Of a stretch of 64,000 bases of DNA, positions 8,911 to 17,279 are shown piece after piece. The notes beneath the pieces were generated by a model. That model was not told the DNA's origin. It was given only the letters and a program-made list of their open reading frames with translations, and did not search any database. The stretch covers positions 1 to 64,000 of the forward strand of contig NZ_BFAQ01000030.1 of assembly GCF_002933855.1 (NCBI RefSeq), given 5' to 3'. Made by a program: the position numbers and the translations under genes. The stretch comes from Vibrio penaeicida. Lineage in GTDB: Bacteria; Pseudomonadota; Gammaproteobacteria; Enterobacterales; Vibrionaceae. Positions within the stretch are counted from its first letter, which is position 1; every line of letters begins with the position of its first letter.

Positions 8911-9348
8911 TACTTATATTATTTTACACTATATATTTGTTAGATTTAGTCATAAAAGTTGTGAAGTTATAAGAGTTCCATAGAAATGTAAATGATAATC
9001 ATAATACTTATCATTATTGAGATGGATAAATAATGCAAATTGTGAGCTCACACAAATACTTTCCATAACGTTAAAAAAAGCAAATCTCACACATTGCTCA
9101 AATACGCAATAATCAAAGTTCTCAGCTCTAACATTCCTCTTACGCTCAAACTCCGACTCATTTCATTGTTAAAAAAATGTTGGCAATGATAATTTTGTAG
9201 ATTTATTTATCGCTTATTTTAATTCAATGATATTTACCAAGTTCATATAATATTCTCTGCATATATGTAACTAATAAATGCCATTAAAAATAAATTATTT
9301 TAATTATCCTTTTCAATATAAGATTAAATAAAAAGGAGAAACAAAATA
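8911..9348. other. Divergent intergenic region between exoprotein operon and YWTD gene
   Basis: About 440 bp of AT-rich DNA without a convincing gene. It must hold promoters for the minus-strand exoprotein operon and the plus-strand YWTD gene. The clearest element is the Fur-like palindrome at 8990-9018. The plus-strand gene has a strong ribosome site (AAAGGAGA near 9331). Confidence 0.7.
8990..9018 (-). promoter_or_regulatory. Fur-box-like operator upstream of the exoprotein operon
   Basis: The sequence AATGATAATCATAAT followed by ACTTATCATTATT contains overlapping GATAAT / ATTATC-type hexamers in the arrangement of the Fur consensus (GATAATGATAATCATTATC). It lies about 90-115 bp upstream of the exoprotein ATG at 8901, a usual place for a Fur operator. 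The exoprotein/toxin locus may thus be iron-repressed. The evidence is sequence match only. Confidence 0.6.
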
Positions 9349-10554
9349 ATGAAAAAACTGAATGGCTTGTTATGCTGTATTCTTTCTTCCTCAGTTTATG
9401 CAGGAAGCTACAACATCATCATTGATAATATAAGTAACTCACCTATTTATGGTGCATTTCAATCAGAGATTATGGATAATATATCCGCTGACTCTCAAAA
9501 CGGCACTATATACTCAGGGGAAAGTCACCATTATCTCCCTGAGGATGATTTTTTCTCTTCAACCACAGTAAATATAAAACCTGGGGACATCATTAATAAA
9601 GTGGGTGTGTTCGATCATGTAACGCAGAGCTATATCCTATGCGATGAAAACGTGATCTATTCTGGAGAAACGCAATACGTTTACAATGGTGCCGATTGCG
9701 TTAAGCAAGAAAACAAAATCGTTTGGATTGAGCATGTTCCAGGAGAAATCAACCAACTTGTTCGCGCCAATGCAGATGGAACGAATACCCAAGTCTTTGC
9801 ACAGCGCGAAGGCTTAACCACCGTTACCTATAACGATGGCAAAATCTACACTCGCATATCGGGCTTTAATGAGAACGGTATCGGTGTTTATGATTTGGAT
9901 GGCACGTATCTTGGCAATCAAATCCAATTGACGGTAAGAGGTTTGGGGAATACCGCTGTAGACCCTATCAACAATTGGATTTACAACAGTACTGAATTGA
10001 TGGATGTAATTGTAAGAAATGACTTGTTTGGGGACGGCTCTGATAGCAATGAGAGCAGCCATGTCATTTACGATCCGGTTCAAGAAGGCTGCATGGCAGA
10101 CTGCATTCCTATGGGGTTAGGTATCAGCGAAAAAACACACTCCTTGTTTTTTGGTGTGGGTGGAACTGATACGTATCCTGCCCAGTTATTTCGTTCGGAG
10201 TTAGGCGAGCACACGAGTGTGAATCGCACCCTGTTAGCAAACGAAAAATCAGGAATCATCGCCGGAACGTATTTTGGCATAATGAACATCGTGGTAGACG
10301 AGTTCAATCAAAAGGTATATTGGAATACTGCAAAAGCGGTACAGAGAGCAAACTTCGATGGCTCTAACTTAGAAACTCTGTATTTAGATGAAAGCCATGA
10401 TGGAAACCTATTTGCATTGGGGCTATCAGAAGATTCGAAGTATTTATTTTGGTCAAATCTAAACAATATTCATCGCTTAGATTTACAAAGCAATGAAGAA
10501 AATACCATTATTCACTCAGGTAAATATCGTATTCTTGGGCTATCAGCATACTGA
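9349..10554 (+). CDS. Secreted YWTD/LDL-receptor-like beta-propeller protein
   Basis: This 401-aa protein has a short signal peptide (to about residue 18, SVYA). From about residue 120 it shows repeats typical of YWTD (LDL-receptor class B) propellers: IVWIEHVPGEINQLVRANADG, VVDEFNQKVYWNTAKAVQRA (then NFDGSN), and YLFWSNLNNIHRLDLQ. Each pairs a Trp-containing strand with a following 'ANxDG' turn. The N-terminal 100 residues are a separate beta-rich domain that I do not recognise. Such propellers bind proteins or ligands; no enzyme motif is visible. A strong ribosome site AAAGGAGA precedes ATG 9349. It is a single-gene unit closed by a terminator at 10607, transcribed divergently from the exoprotein operon and possibly sharing control. 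Confidence 0.7.
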   Translation: MKKLNGLLCCILSSSVYAGSYNIIIDNISNSPIYGAFQSEIMDNISADSQNGTIYSGESHHYLPEDDFFSSTTVNIKPGDIINKVGVFDHVTQSYILCDENVIYSGETQYVYNGADCVKQENKIVWIEHVPGEINQLVRANADGTNTQVFAQREGLTTVTYNDGKIYTRISGFNENGIGVYDLDGTYLGNQIQLTVRGLGNTAVDPINNWIYNSTELMDVIVRNDLFGDGSDSNESSHVIYDPVQEGCMADCIPMGLGISEKTHSLFFGVGGTDTYPAQLFRSELGEHTSVNRTLLANEKSGIIAGTYFGIMNIVVDEFNQKVYWNTAKAVQRANFDGSNLETLYLDESHDGNLFALGLSEDSKYLFWSNLNNIHRLDLQSNEENTIIHSGKYRILGLSAY

Positions 10555-10606
10555 TTATCCGCCTAAGTTATAATTACACGATGAATATATAAGTACCTAT
10601 ATTAGA

Positions 10607-10635
10607 ACCTGACTACTTAGCTAGTCAGGTTTTAT
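10607..10635. terminator. Bidirectional terminator between the YWTD gene and galM
   Basis: The inverted repeat ACCTGACTA / CTAGTCAGGT (10607-10630) has a short loop and a T-rich run after it on the plus strand (TTTTATTT). It lies between convergent gene ends and probably serves both. Confidence 0.8.
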
Positions 10636-10662
10636 TTATCGCGCTCCAAACTTTACTCAATA

Positions 10663-11691
10663 TCAAAACACAAATTGAAATGACGTGGTATTTAGATACA
10701 ATTCACCTGCTTTTAATAAACAAGCGGACAAATTGCGATTTGGAGAATTAGGTAAGCACTGAGTTTCAAGAGCAATACCGCTGTGAATATTGTATGCCTC
10801 CTCTTTTCCTATCGTGCCTGCAAGATAGTTTCCGCTGTACACTTGAATCGCTTCTTGGTTCGTCGAAATATTCAACGCTACTGCGGAATCAGAAGATATT
10901 AATGAACACGCCTTTGTCAGAGTTGGCTGTTCTTGATTAGCGCTTTCAATTGAGCCATTAAGAATAAAAGAATGATCGTATCCTCCAACTCTTTGTTGAT
11001 GTTCATCCAGTAACAAATCCTGTTTTATGCGCTTCACGGTATGAAAATCAAAGCCCGTGCCGATCACACTCAACGGTTCCAATTCTGGAATACCTTCTGC
11101 ATTAACGGGTAGGTATTCATCGGCATGAACATTTAACTTGTGGTTAAGGATGTCGCCCTGCCCATCCAGATTGAAGTAGGCGTGGTTAGTTAGGTTAACA
11201 ATCGTGTCGCCATTAGAGCGCGCCGAATACTCGATGAGCAACCGATTATCTTCACTCAGCTCATATTTTGCTTTTACCTGTATCTGAGCGGGAAAGCCCT
11301 GATCGCCATCGGCAGACACCAGCGATAGCACAACGCACTGGCTGTTGTGATCATCAATTTGCCAACGCCTTTTATCGAACCCTTCTGTACCGCCATGCAA
11401 ACTATGCGGTGCTTGGTTTTGCGAAACTTGGTATTCCGTATCATTCAGTGTAAAGCGTCCATTTTCGATACGATTTGCATAGCGCCCTACGCTAGCGCCA
11501 AAGTACGCAGTCTGGCGATAGAAATCATCCATGTTGTTTACGCCTAAAACCACGTCCCGAGTACCACTTTCTAGGGGTAAAACACAGGTTAACCATGTTG
11601 CTCCAATGTCCATCACAGACACCGACATGCCTTGTGAATTGGTCAATGTGACCACCTTGGGTGGCTTGCCGTCTCTTGCTATTCCTTTCAT
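10663..11691 (-). CDS. galM: Aldose 1-epimerase (galactose mutarotase)
   Basis: GalM interconverts alpha- and beta-galactose in the cytosol so that galactokinase receives the alpha form. The 342-aa length is normal. Visible family motifs are HSLHGGTEGFDKRRW near residues 95-110, NLTNHAYFNL with the catalytic His near 170, GYDHSFIL near 235, and the C-terminal LETQCLPNSPN holding the catalytic Glu. The start overlaps the galK stop by 4 bp (ATGA), so the two genes are translationally coupled. It is the last gene of the lac/gal operon and is followed by the terminator at 10607. Confidence 0.95.
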   Translation of the reverse strand: MKGIARDGKPPKVVTLTNSQGMSVSVMDIGATWLTCVLPLESGTRDVVLGVNNMDDFYRQTAYFGASVGRYANRIENGRFTLNDTEYQVSQNQAPHSLHGGTEGFDKRRWQIDDHNSQCVVLSLVSADGDQGFPAQIQVKAKYELSEDNRLLIEYSARSNGDTIVNLTNHAYFNLDGQGDILNHKLNVHADEYLPVNAEGIPELEPLSVIGTGFDFHTVKRIKQDLLLDEHQQRVGGYDHSFILNGSIESANQEQPTLTKACSLISSDSAVALNISTNQEAIQVYSGNYLAGTIGKEEAYNIHSGIALETQCLPNSPNRNLSACLLKAGELYLNTTSFQFVF

Positions 11692-12845
11692 AGCGCAATG
11701 ACCGACGTACCAGACTCAGCGGAGCATACGTGCAGCTCGGCATGAAGTCCGAATTTATTGAAGTAACTGGGGATCACGTCTTTTTGAATAAGTGGAATCA
11801 CTTCTTTAGGGGCAAGTGCTACCACACAGCCACCAAAGCCTCCGCCCGTCATTCTTACGCCGCCAGTGCTCCCTATCAAATCGTCGATTTTTGCCACCAA
11901 GTAATCAATTTCTGGAATGGTGATTTCAAAATCTTCTTTCATCGAGCGATGAGATTCACGCATCAATGCAGACAGTGCTTCGACGTTACGTTGTTTCAAC
12001 GCCAAACTGGCGGATACCGTTCTTTCATTTTCAGTGATCACGTGCTTTGCTCTGCGATAAACCACGTCGCTTAGCTGATCTTTAGCAGCGTACAATTGCT
12101 GCTCTGACACGTTTCTCAAAGCGGGGACATCGAAAAATTTTGCGGCTTCTTCACATTGTTGACGTCGCGTGTTGTATTCACTGTCTACCAAACCACGCTT
12201 CTTGTTGGAATTGATGATTAGAACCCCCAATTCGTCTGGCAGCGAGATTGGCAACGTTTCTAATGTCCGACAATCGATAAGCAGTGCACTGCCCTCTTTG
12301 CCCTTTGCTGAAATCAATTGATCCATAATGCCGCAATTACAGCCTACAAACTGGTTTTCAGCTTCTTGTCCGTTAAGCGCGATGTCTTGTTCGTCTATAT
12401 CAAGATCGTAGATCTCAGACACGGTTTTACCAATCGCGACCTCCAGTGACGCAGAAGAACTCAACCCTGTACCTTGGGGGATGTTGCCTGAAATCACCAG
12501 ATCTGCCCCCTGAAATACGTACCCACGATGGCGTAAATGCAGTACAACGCCACGAATGTAGTTCGACCACATTTTATTTGGCTCATTTAATATCGGTTCT
12601 GCGATATTGAACTCGTCGTATTCGCTGCCATAATCCAACGCAACGACTCTTATTAAGTTGTCTTCGCGCTTTTTGGCGGCCACAACCGTTTGATAGTTGA
12701 TGGCACATGGCAACACGAAACCGTCATTATAATCGGTGTGTTCACCTATCAGGTTTACTCGCCCGGGCGCTTGTATTAGGTGGCTAGGTTCTTGCTCAAA
12801 CGCATTGATAAACGAATGTTGTACGTGTTTCACCAGTTCGTTCAT
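11688..12845 (-). CDS. galK: Galactokinase
   Basis: GalK phosphorylates alpha-D-galactose with ATP to galactose-1-phosphate. The protein is 385 aa from ATG 12845, chosen because GGAGAG lies just upstream; a longer frame to 12881 has no ribosome site. Family signatures are all present: the galactokinase motif GRVNLIGEHTDYNDG (about residues 25-40), the GHMP ATP-binding motif GTGLSSSASLEVA (about 120-133), and the C-terminal GHMP motif RMTGGGFGGC (about 340). It lies between galT (32-bp gap) and galM (4-bp overlap) in the Leloir pathway operon. Confidence 0.97.
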   Translation of the reverse strand: MNELVKHVQHSFINAFEQEPSHLIQAPGRVNLIGEHTDYNDGFVLPCAINYQTVVAAKKREDNLIRVVALDYGSEYDEFNIAEPILNEPNKMWSNYIRGVVLHLRHRGYVFQGADLVISGNIPQGTGLSSSASLEVAIGKTVSEIYDLDIDEQDIALNGQEAENQFVGCNCGIMDQLISAKGKEGSALLIDCRTLETLPISLPDELGVLIINSNKKRGLVDSEYNTRRQQCEEAAKFFDVPALRNVSEQQLYAAKDQLSDVVYRRAKHVITENERTVSASLALKQRNVEALSALMRESHRSMKEDFEITIPEIDYLVAKIDDLIGSTGGVRMTGGGFGGCVVALAPKEVIPLIQKDVIPSYFNKFGLHAELHVCSAESGTSVIAL

Positions 12846-12877
12846 GTTTTCTCTCCGAATCATTTTACCAAGTGATA

Positions 12878-13930
12878 TCAAGCCTGCTTGTAATGCACAT
12901 CACTCAGCGCAGATAACTTTTCTGCCGCTTGTTCTGGCGTTAGATCTCGCTGATATTCTGCGAGCATTTCGTACCCCACCATGAATTTTCGTACGCTGGC
13001 ACTGCGTAATAGCGGTGGGTAAAAATGTGCGTGTAATTGCCAATGATCAATGTCGCGTTCGTCTTTAAAGTACGGAGCAAAGTGCCATCCCATCGAATAG
13101 GGAAACGAGCATTGAAATAGATTGTCGTATCGAGTGGTTAAGGCTTTAAGTGCTTTGGCAAGATCTTCCCTTTGCGCGCCGTTCAGCTCAGCAAAACGCT
13201 GTGCTTTAAACTTCGGGAGCAATAATGTTTCGAATGGCCAAGATGCCCAATAAGGAACAACGGCAATCCAGCTTTCTGTTTCGACAACAACACGCTCTTG
13301 CAATGCTTGCTCCCTCATTGCGTAATCCAACAGTAAATTACTGCCATGAGAATCACGGTATTCCCATAACAACCCATCTTTACGTGCAATTTCATTCGGT
13401 AAAAAACTGTTCGCCCAAATCTGACCATGTGGATGAGGCTGCGAACACCCCATCATTTCACCTTTATTTTCGAAAGCTTGTACCCAAAGGTATTCTTTAC
13501 CGAGTTCTGTCACTTGAGCGTCCCAAGTGTTTACCACTTCCGTAATTTGACTCACACTCAATTCAGGCAGTGTTTTGCTATGGTCGGGAGAAAAACAAAT
13601 CACTCGACTAAGCCCATTAGCCGCACCACTTTGAAAAAGCGGATCGTCCGATTTTTCTGGTGAAGGCGAATCAGGCATGAGTGCTGCGAAATCGTTTTGG
13701 AACACAAAACACCCTTTGTAATCTGGGTTCACTTCTCCTGACACCCGCGTATTCGTTGGGCATAAAAAACAGTTGCCTTGATAGCTTTCCTCGCTACCCA
13801 GTTCAATTTCATCACTTTGCCCACTCCATGGGCGTTTTGCTCGGTGTGGAGAAACCAATATCCATTGCCCTGTTAATGGGTTGTATCGTCTGTGAGGGTG
13901 CTCCTTGGGGTCAAATTGACCTAAATTCAT
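12878..13930 (-). CDS. galT: Galactose-1-phosphate uridylyltransferase
   Basis: GalT exchanges the uridylyl group between UDP-glucose and galactose-1-phosphate. The 350-aa length is standard. The active site HPHGQIW (H-P-H triad, nucleophilic His near residue 165) is present, as are the metal-site Cys pair CFLC near residue 55 and the N-terminal RRYNPLTGQWILVSPHRAKR. It has a ribosome site AAGGAA before ATG 13930. A GalR/LacI-type operator lies 15 bp upstream of the start, so galTKM may have a separately controlled promoter apart from lacZ read-through. galE, also needed for the Leloir pathway, is not in the window. Confidence 0.97.
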   Translation of the reverse strand: MNLGQFDPKEHPHRRYNPLTGQWILVSPHRAKRPWSGQSDEIELGSEESYQGNCFLCPTNTRVSGEVNPDYKGCFVFQNDFAALMPDSPSPEKSDDPLFQSGAANGLSRVICFSPDHSKTLPELSVSQITEVVNTWDAQVTELGKEYLWVQAFENKGEMMGCSQPHPHGQIWANSFLPNEIARKDGLLWEYRDSHGSNLLLDYAMREQALQERVVVETESWIAVVPYWASWPFETLLLPKFKAQRFAELNGAQREDLAKALKALTTRYDNLFQCSFPYSMGWHFAPYFKDERDIDHWQLHAHFYPPLLRSASVRKFMVGYEMLAEYQRDLTPEQAAEKLSALSDVHYKQA

Positions 13931-13944
13931 TGCTTAATTCCTTG

Positions 13945-13958
13945 TGTATACGTTTACA
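13945..13958 (-). promoter_or_regulatory. GalR/LacI-family operator upstream of galT
   Basis: TGTATACGTTTACA is a near-perfect palindrome that fits the TGnAAnCGnTTnCA pattern of GalR/LacI-type operators with one mismatch. It sits 15-28 bp before the galT start, where a bound repressor would block transcription. A second, perfect match lies in the divergent promoter at 20528, so one regulator may control both. Confidence 0.65.
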
Positions 13959-14012
13959 ATTTATTTTAAAATTCTTTTCATCCAGAGGTTAAATCCAAGA
14001 TTGAGCGCTGAT

Positions 14013-17000
14013 TCAGCCGTTCATATTTGGCTTCAACGTGATCTGGTAATGGTATGAATGATCCGTAAGTAGAAATTCTGAATGGACACTTGGCGTCCAT
14101 GAATCATCGCCGCCAACACCCATGTGGGCTCCGTCTACGTTCACATACATCAACCCCGTTTCGACCAATTCATTGGTGTGTTTTACTTGCCCAACGTGTT
14201 GGGGGTTGTATTGGGACATATTCAAATGAATCGGTTGTGAAATCGGTGCACTAAGCGTGAAATCACCAATGGTCGCTCTGGTCACATCACACCTCAGCCC
14301 TGCTTCAGTCGGGAATATATAAGGGGTGAACCAATCTCTGGCGGCTAATTGATAATGCCCTATGTGTGCCGAAAGTTGTCGGTCGGGGTAATTTTCATGC
14401 GGTCCTCGCCCAAACCAATCGACAGACTGATCGCTGTCTGAAAGCGCAAAAATCAAACCGACTCTAGGTAGAGAAGGCAGCCCAGAAGCCACTTCGACTT
14501 TTACACTTACTTCCAGTTCGCCGGAGAACTTTACGTGATAAACCCAGCGCGTTTTGATCAAGCAAGATGTTTTATGGCGGTGAGAAAAATCCGCTTCAAT
14601 TTGCACGTATTCCCCCATGTGTGTGGCGTTGAAGCGGGTGCAGTTTTGTGTCATATCCCATAAGCCAGTGCTTTTCCAGCGAGCAGCCCAAGAGTTGGGA
14701 TCAACATGATTTGCTTCGCTAGTTCCGATGTCGTTGTCCAAAGGTGCGCGATAAAAACAGTCTTTAGGTGGCTCTGCCATTACGTTCTGACCGTTCACTA
14801 ACCACTGTGCGATAAGCCCGGTTTTCTTGTCGAATCGAACGCTGAATTCCTGCCCTACTATTTCTATTTGGTTAGCCATCACATTGAATTGGACGTCGCC
14901 ATTTTTCTCAGGGGTTTCGCTATTTTCAAGCGCTTCGCTATTAACTAGGGTTTCACTATCAATAAGACTTTTACTGCTTTCGAGCGACGTTATTGTCGGT
15001 ACATTCAGTTGCTCACTGGCTACTTCAAAACCAGCATCCGCCCATGCCTGATCGTTACTTAGCACTACGTGCAAGTTAAGGTAACGTTGTGCTTTCGCCT
15101 GAGTTGGCAAGTGATGTTCAGACAACACAACCGATTCTTTTTGGTTAGGGGCGGTATCTAACGGCAACTGCCCAAGCTCAACGAGGTTATCTCCTTCAAG
15201 GAGCTGCCAATGCAGGGTGAACTTTGCATCCGATGGAAACAAATGTTCATTGGATACATTAATCCGCAAATTCTGAGCACCAACTAGTGAGAACTGGAAA
15301 AACTGCTGCGCTTTTTTCACCTCTATCAATGTTGGATGAGGGGTTCTGTCTGGGAAAATCAGCCCATTAATGCAAAATTGCCTGTCGTTAATACGGTCGC
15401 CAAAATCGCCACCATATGCCCAATAGGTAGTTCCGTTATCGTCTGTTTTTGTCAGCCCTTGATCGACCCAATCCCAAATAAAGCCGCCCTGTAACCTTGG
15501 GTACTCTCGAAAGGTTTTCCAATACTTATCAAAACTGCCTAAGCTATTTCCCATGGCGTGCGCGTATTCGCACAAAATGAGTGGGCGCGATTCATTCGGT
15601 AGGGAAATCCATTTTTTGATGCCGTATTTGTTGACCTTTTCAGGATCTTGACCAAATACCACATCGCTTTCAACACGCGAATACATAGGCACAATGATGT
15701 CGGTCGCCGCCGTATCTGCACCACCACCTTCATATTGAACAGGACGAGTCGTATCTGCATTTTTTATCCATTGATACATAACGTGGTGGTTGCCACCAAT
15801 CCCAGATTCATTCCCCAAAGACCATATGATCACGCTCGGGTGATTTTTGTCTCGTTCTACCATCCGTGACGCGCGCCTCATGTAGGCAGGAAGCCAAGAA
15901 ACATCGTCTGAAAGCCGGCACATTGGAAACTGACCATGAGATTCGATATTGGCTTCATCCACAACGTAGAGCCCGTATTGGTCGCATAACTCATACCAAT
16001 AGGGATGATTCGGATAATGAGCGGTTCTGACTGCGTTAAAGTTGTTTTGCTTTAATAAAAGAACATCCTCCAGCATACTTTCTTTCGAGACTGCATGCCC
16101 AAACTCAGGGTGATGCTCGTGCCTGTTTACACCGCGAATCAATAAGGGCTGCCCATTCAACCGAAGCAGTCCATCAATAATATCGACTTGGCGAAATCCG
16201 ACAGCATATGCTTCGCAATCGAGTAAATTCTCCGCGTCATCAAACAAAGAAACCACACACCGATAAAGGTACGGCGATTCTGAGCTCCATTTATTAGGGT
16301 GACTAATTTGAATACTGTGATGCGTCCTGTCGTTCCAACCGCCTTTTTCATCAACCAATACTTCTCCTGTATTGGCAAAGTCGGACTCCATTACGCTTTT
16401 TCCTTCAGAATCATAAAGCGCGATACGTGTTTTTAGCTCAGACACATTACCGCATACGTGAGTTCTGACCTTCAACAGCGCATGACAATAAGACGCATCC
16501 AGTTCGGTTTGAATGGCGACATCTTCGATTCGTTGTTTTGGTTTTTTGAGCAAATAAACATCTCGGAAGATGCCGCTCAACCACCACATGTCTTGATCTT
16601 CAAGATAGCTTCCATCCGACCACCGCATAACCATAACCGTGATTTGATTCGAACCTAATTCAATGTGTTCGCTCAAATCGAACTCTGCAAGCAGTCGGCT
16701 GTCTTGCGAATACCCAACCCACTTGCCATTACACCAGAGGTGAAAAGCAGAATTGACACCATCAAATACCAAACGAATCTGCTGTTCTAAATCTCGCTCA
16801 TCGAGCATAAAATCACGGCGATACACACCTGTCGGGTTTTCACTGGGAACGTAAGGCGGGTTGTCATCGAATGGGTATTTTACGTTCGTGTAAATTGGAA
16901 AATCATAACCTTGCAATTGCCAATTACTGGGGACGGCAATCGTGTCCCAACTAGAATCGTTAAAGTGGTGTTCAACACAATGTGCTTCGACCAATTCAGG

Positions 17001-17183
17001 CTGGGAAAATAACTTGAATGACCAAGAACCATTAAGATAGGTGCGTGCACCATCACCACCTAACACAGCGTTTTTGTGTTCAGAATAGGCGTGCAACGGG
17101 GCATGGGCTTTAAGAACATTGTGATGTGTAATGTTCTGATTTTCCCATTCGCGAGCCATTAGAATCTCCGCAAACTGTCTCAT
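14013..17183 (-). CDS. lacZ: Beta-galactosidase (GH2)
   Basis: This cytosolic enzyme hydrolyses lactose and other beta-galactosides. ATG 17183 (MRQFAEILMAREW) is chosen since the 30 codons upstream look non-coding; this gives 1056 aa, close to E. coli LacZ. GH2 landmarks are NRHEHHPEFG (about 365), DEANIESHG (about 417), acid/base Glu in LGNESGIGG (about 457) and nucleophile Glu in CEYAHAMGNS (about 537), the spacing of E. coli E461/E537. Between the central and C-terminal domains (about residues 735-760) there is an extra Ser/Glu-rich linker with a 6-residue repeat (SETLVN, SEALEN, SETPEK) that the enzyme core does not need. It is downstream of the importer's binding protein and upstream of galTKM. 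Confidence 0.97.
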   Translation of the reverse strand: MRQFAEILMAREWENQNITHHNVLKAHAPLHAYSEHKNAVLGGDGARTYLNGSWSFKLFSQPELVEAHCVEHHFNDSSWDTIAVPSNWQLQGYDFPIYTNVKYPFDDNPPYVPSENPTGVYRRDFMLDERDLEQQIRLVFDGVNSAFHLWCNGKWVGYSQDSRLLAEFDLSEHIELGSNQITVMVMRWSDGSYLEDQDMWWLSGIFRDVYLLKKPKQRIEDVAIQTELDASYCHALLKVRTHVCGNVSELKTRIALYDSEGKSVMESDFANTGEVLVDEKGGWNDRTHHSIQISHPNKWSSESPYLYRCVVSLFDDAENLLDCEAYAVGFRQVDIIDGLLRLNGQPLLIRGVNRHEHHPEFGHAVSKESMLEDVLLLKQNNFNAVRTAHYPNHPYWYELCDQYGLYVVDEANIESHGQFPMCRLSDDVSWLPAYMRRASRMVERDKNHPSVIIWSLGNESGIGGNHHVMYQWIKNADTTRPVQYEGGGADTAATDIIVPMYSRVESDVVFGQDPEKVNKYGIKKWISLPNESRPLILCEYAHAMGNSLGSFDKYWKTFREYPRLQGGFIWDWVDQGLTKTDDNGTTYWAYGGDFGDRINDRQFCINGLIFPDRTPHPTLIEVKKAQQFFQFSLVGAQNLRINVSNEHLFPSDAKFTLHWQLLEGDNLVELGQLPLDTAPNQKESVVLSEHHLPTQAKAQRYLNLHVVLSNDQAWADAGFEVASEQLNVPTITSLESSKSLIDSETLVNSEALENSETPEKNGDVQFNVMANQIEIVGQEFSVRFDKKTGLIAQWLVNGQNVMAEPPKDCFYRAPLDNDIGTSEANHVDPNSWAARWKSTGLWDMTQNCTRFNATHMGEYVQIEADFSHRHKTSCLIKTRWVYHVKFSGELEVSVKVEVASGLPSLPRVGLIFALSDSDQSVDWFGRGPHENYPDRQLSAHIGHYQLAARDWFTPYIFPTEAGLRCDVTRATIGDFTLSAPISQPIHLNMSQYNPQHVGQVKHTNELVETGLMYVNVDGAHMGVGGDDSWTPSVHSEFLLTDHSYHYQITLKPNMNG
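14914..14967 (-). repeat. 18-bp tandem repeat inside lacZ linker
   Basis: Three 18-bp units follow one another at 14914-14931, 14932-14949 and 14950-14967, sharing the core (G/T)TTCGCTAT or TTTCACTAT at the same offset. They encode the 6-residue repeat SETLVN / SEALEN / SETPEK in the LacZ domain linker. The period is a multiple of three, so expansion keeps the frame. Confidence 0.75.
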
Positions 17184-17244
17184 GGTATCGCCTTCAATAT
17201 AAGACCTTGTTAAACATAAGATCTTGTTAGAAATTAGAAAAGAA

Positions 17245-17267
17245 TGCCGCAGCCCTACACTGCGGCA
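17245..17267 (-). terminator. Intercistronic hairpin between binding-protein gene and lacZ
   Basis: TGCCGCAG and CTGCGGCA form an 8-bp stem with a 7-nt loop, 13 bp after the binding-protein stop. The minus strand after it is only moderately T-rich. In ABC sugar operons such hairpins usually act as leaky terminators or 3'-end stabilisers that raise the binding protein above downstream products; that role is inferred here. Confidence 0.6.
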
Positions 17268-17279
17268 AATCAAACCGAT

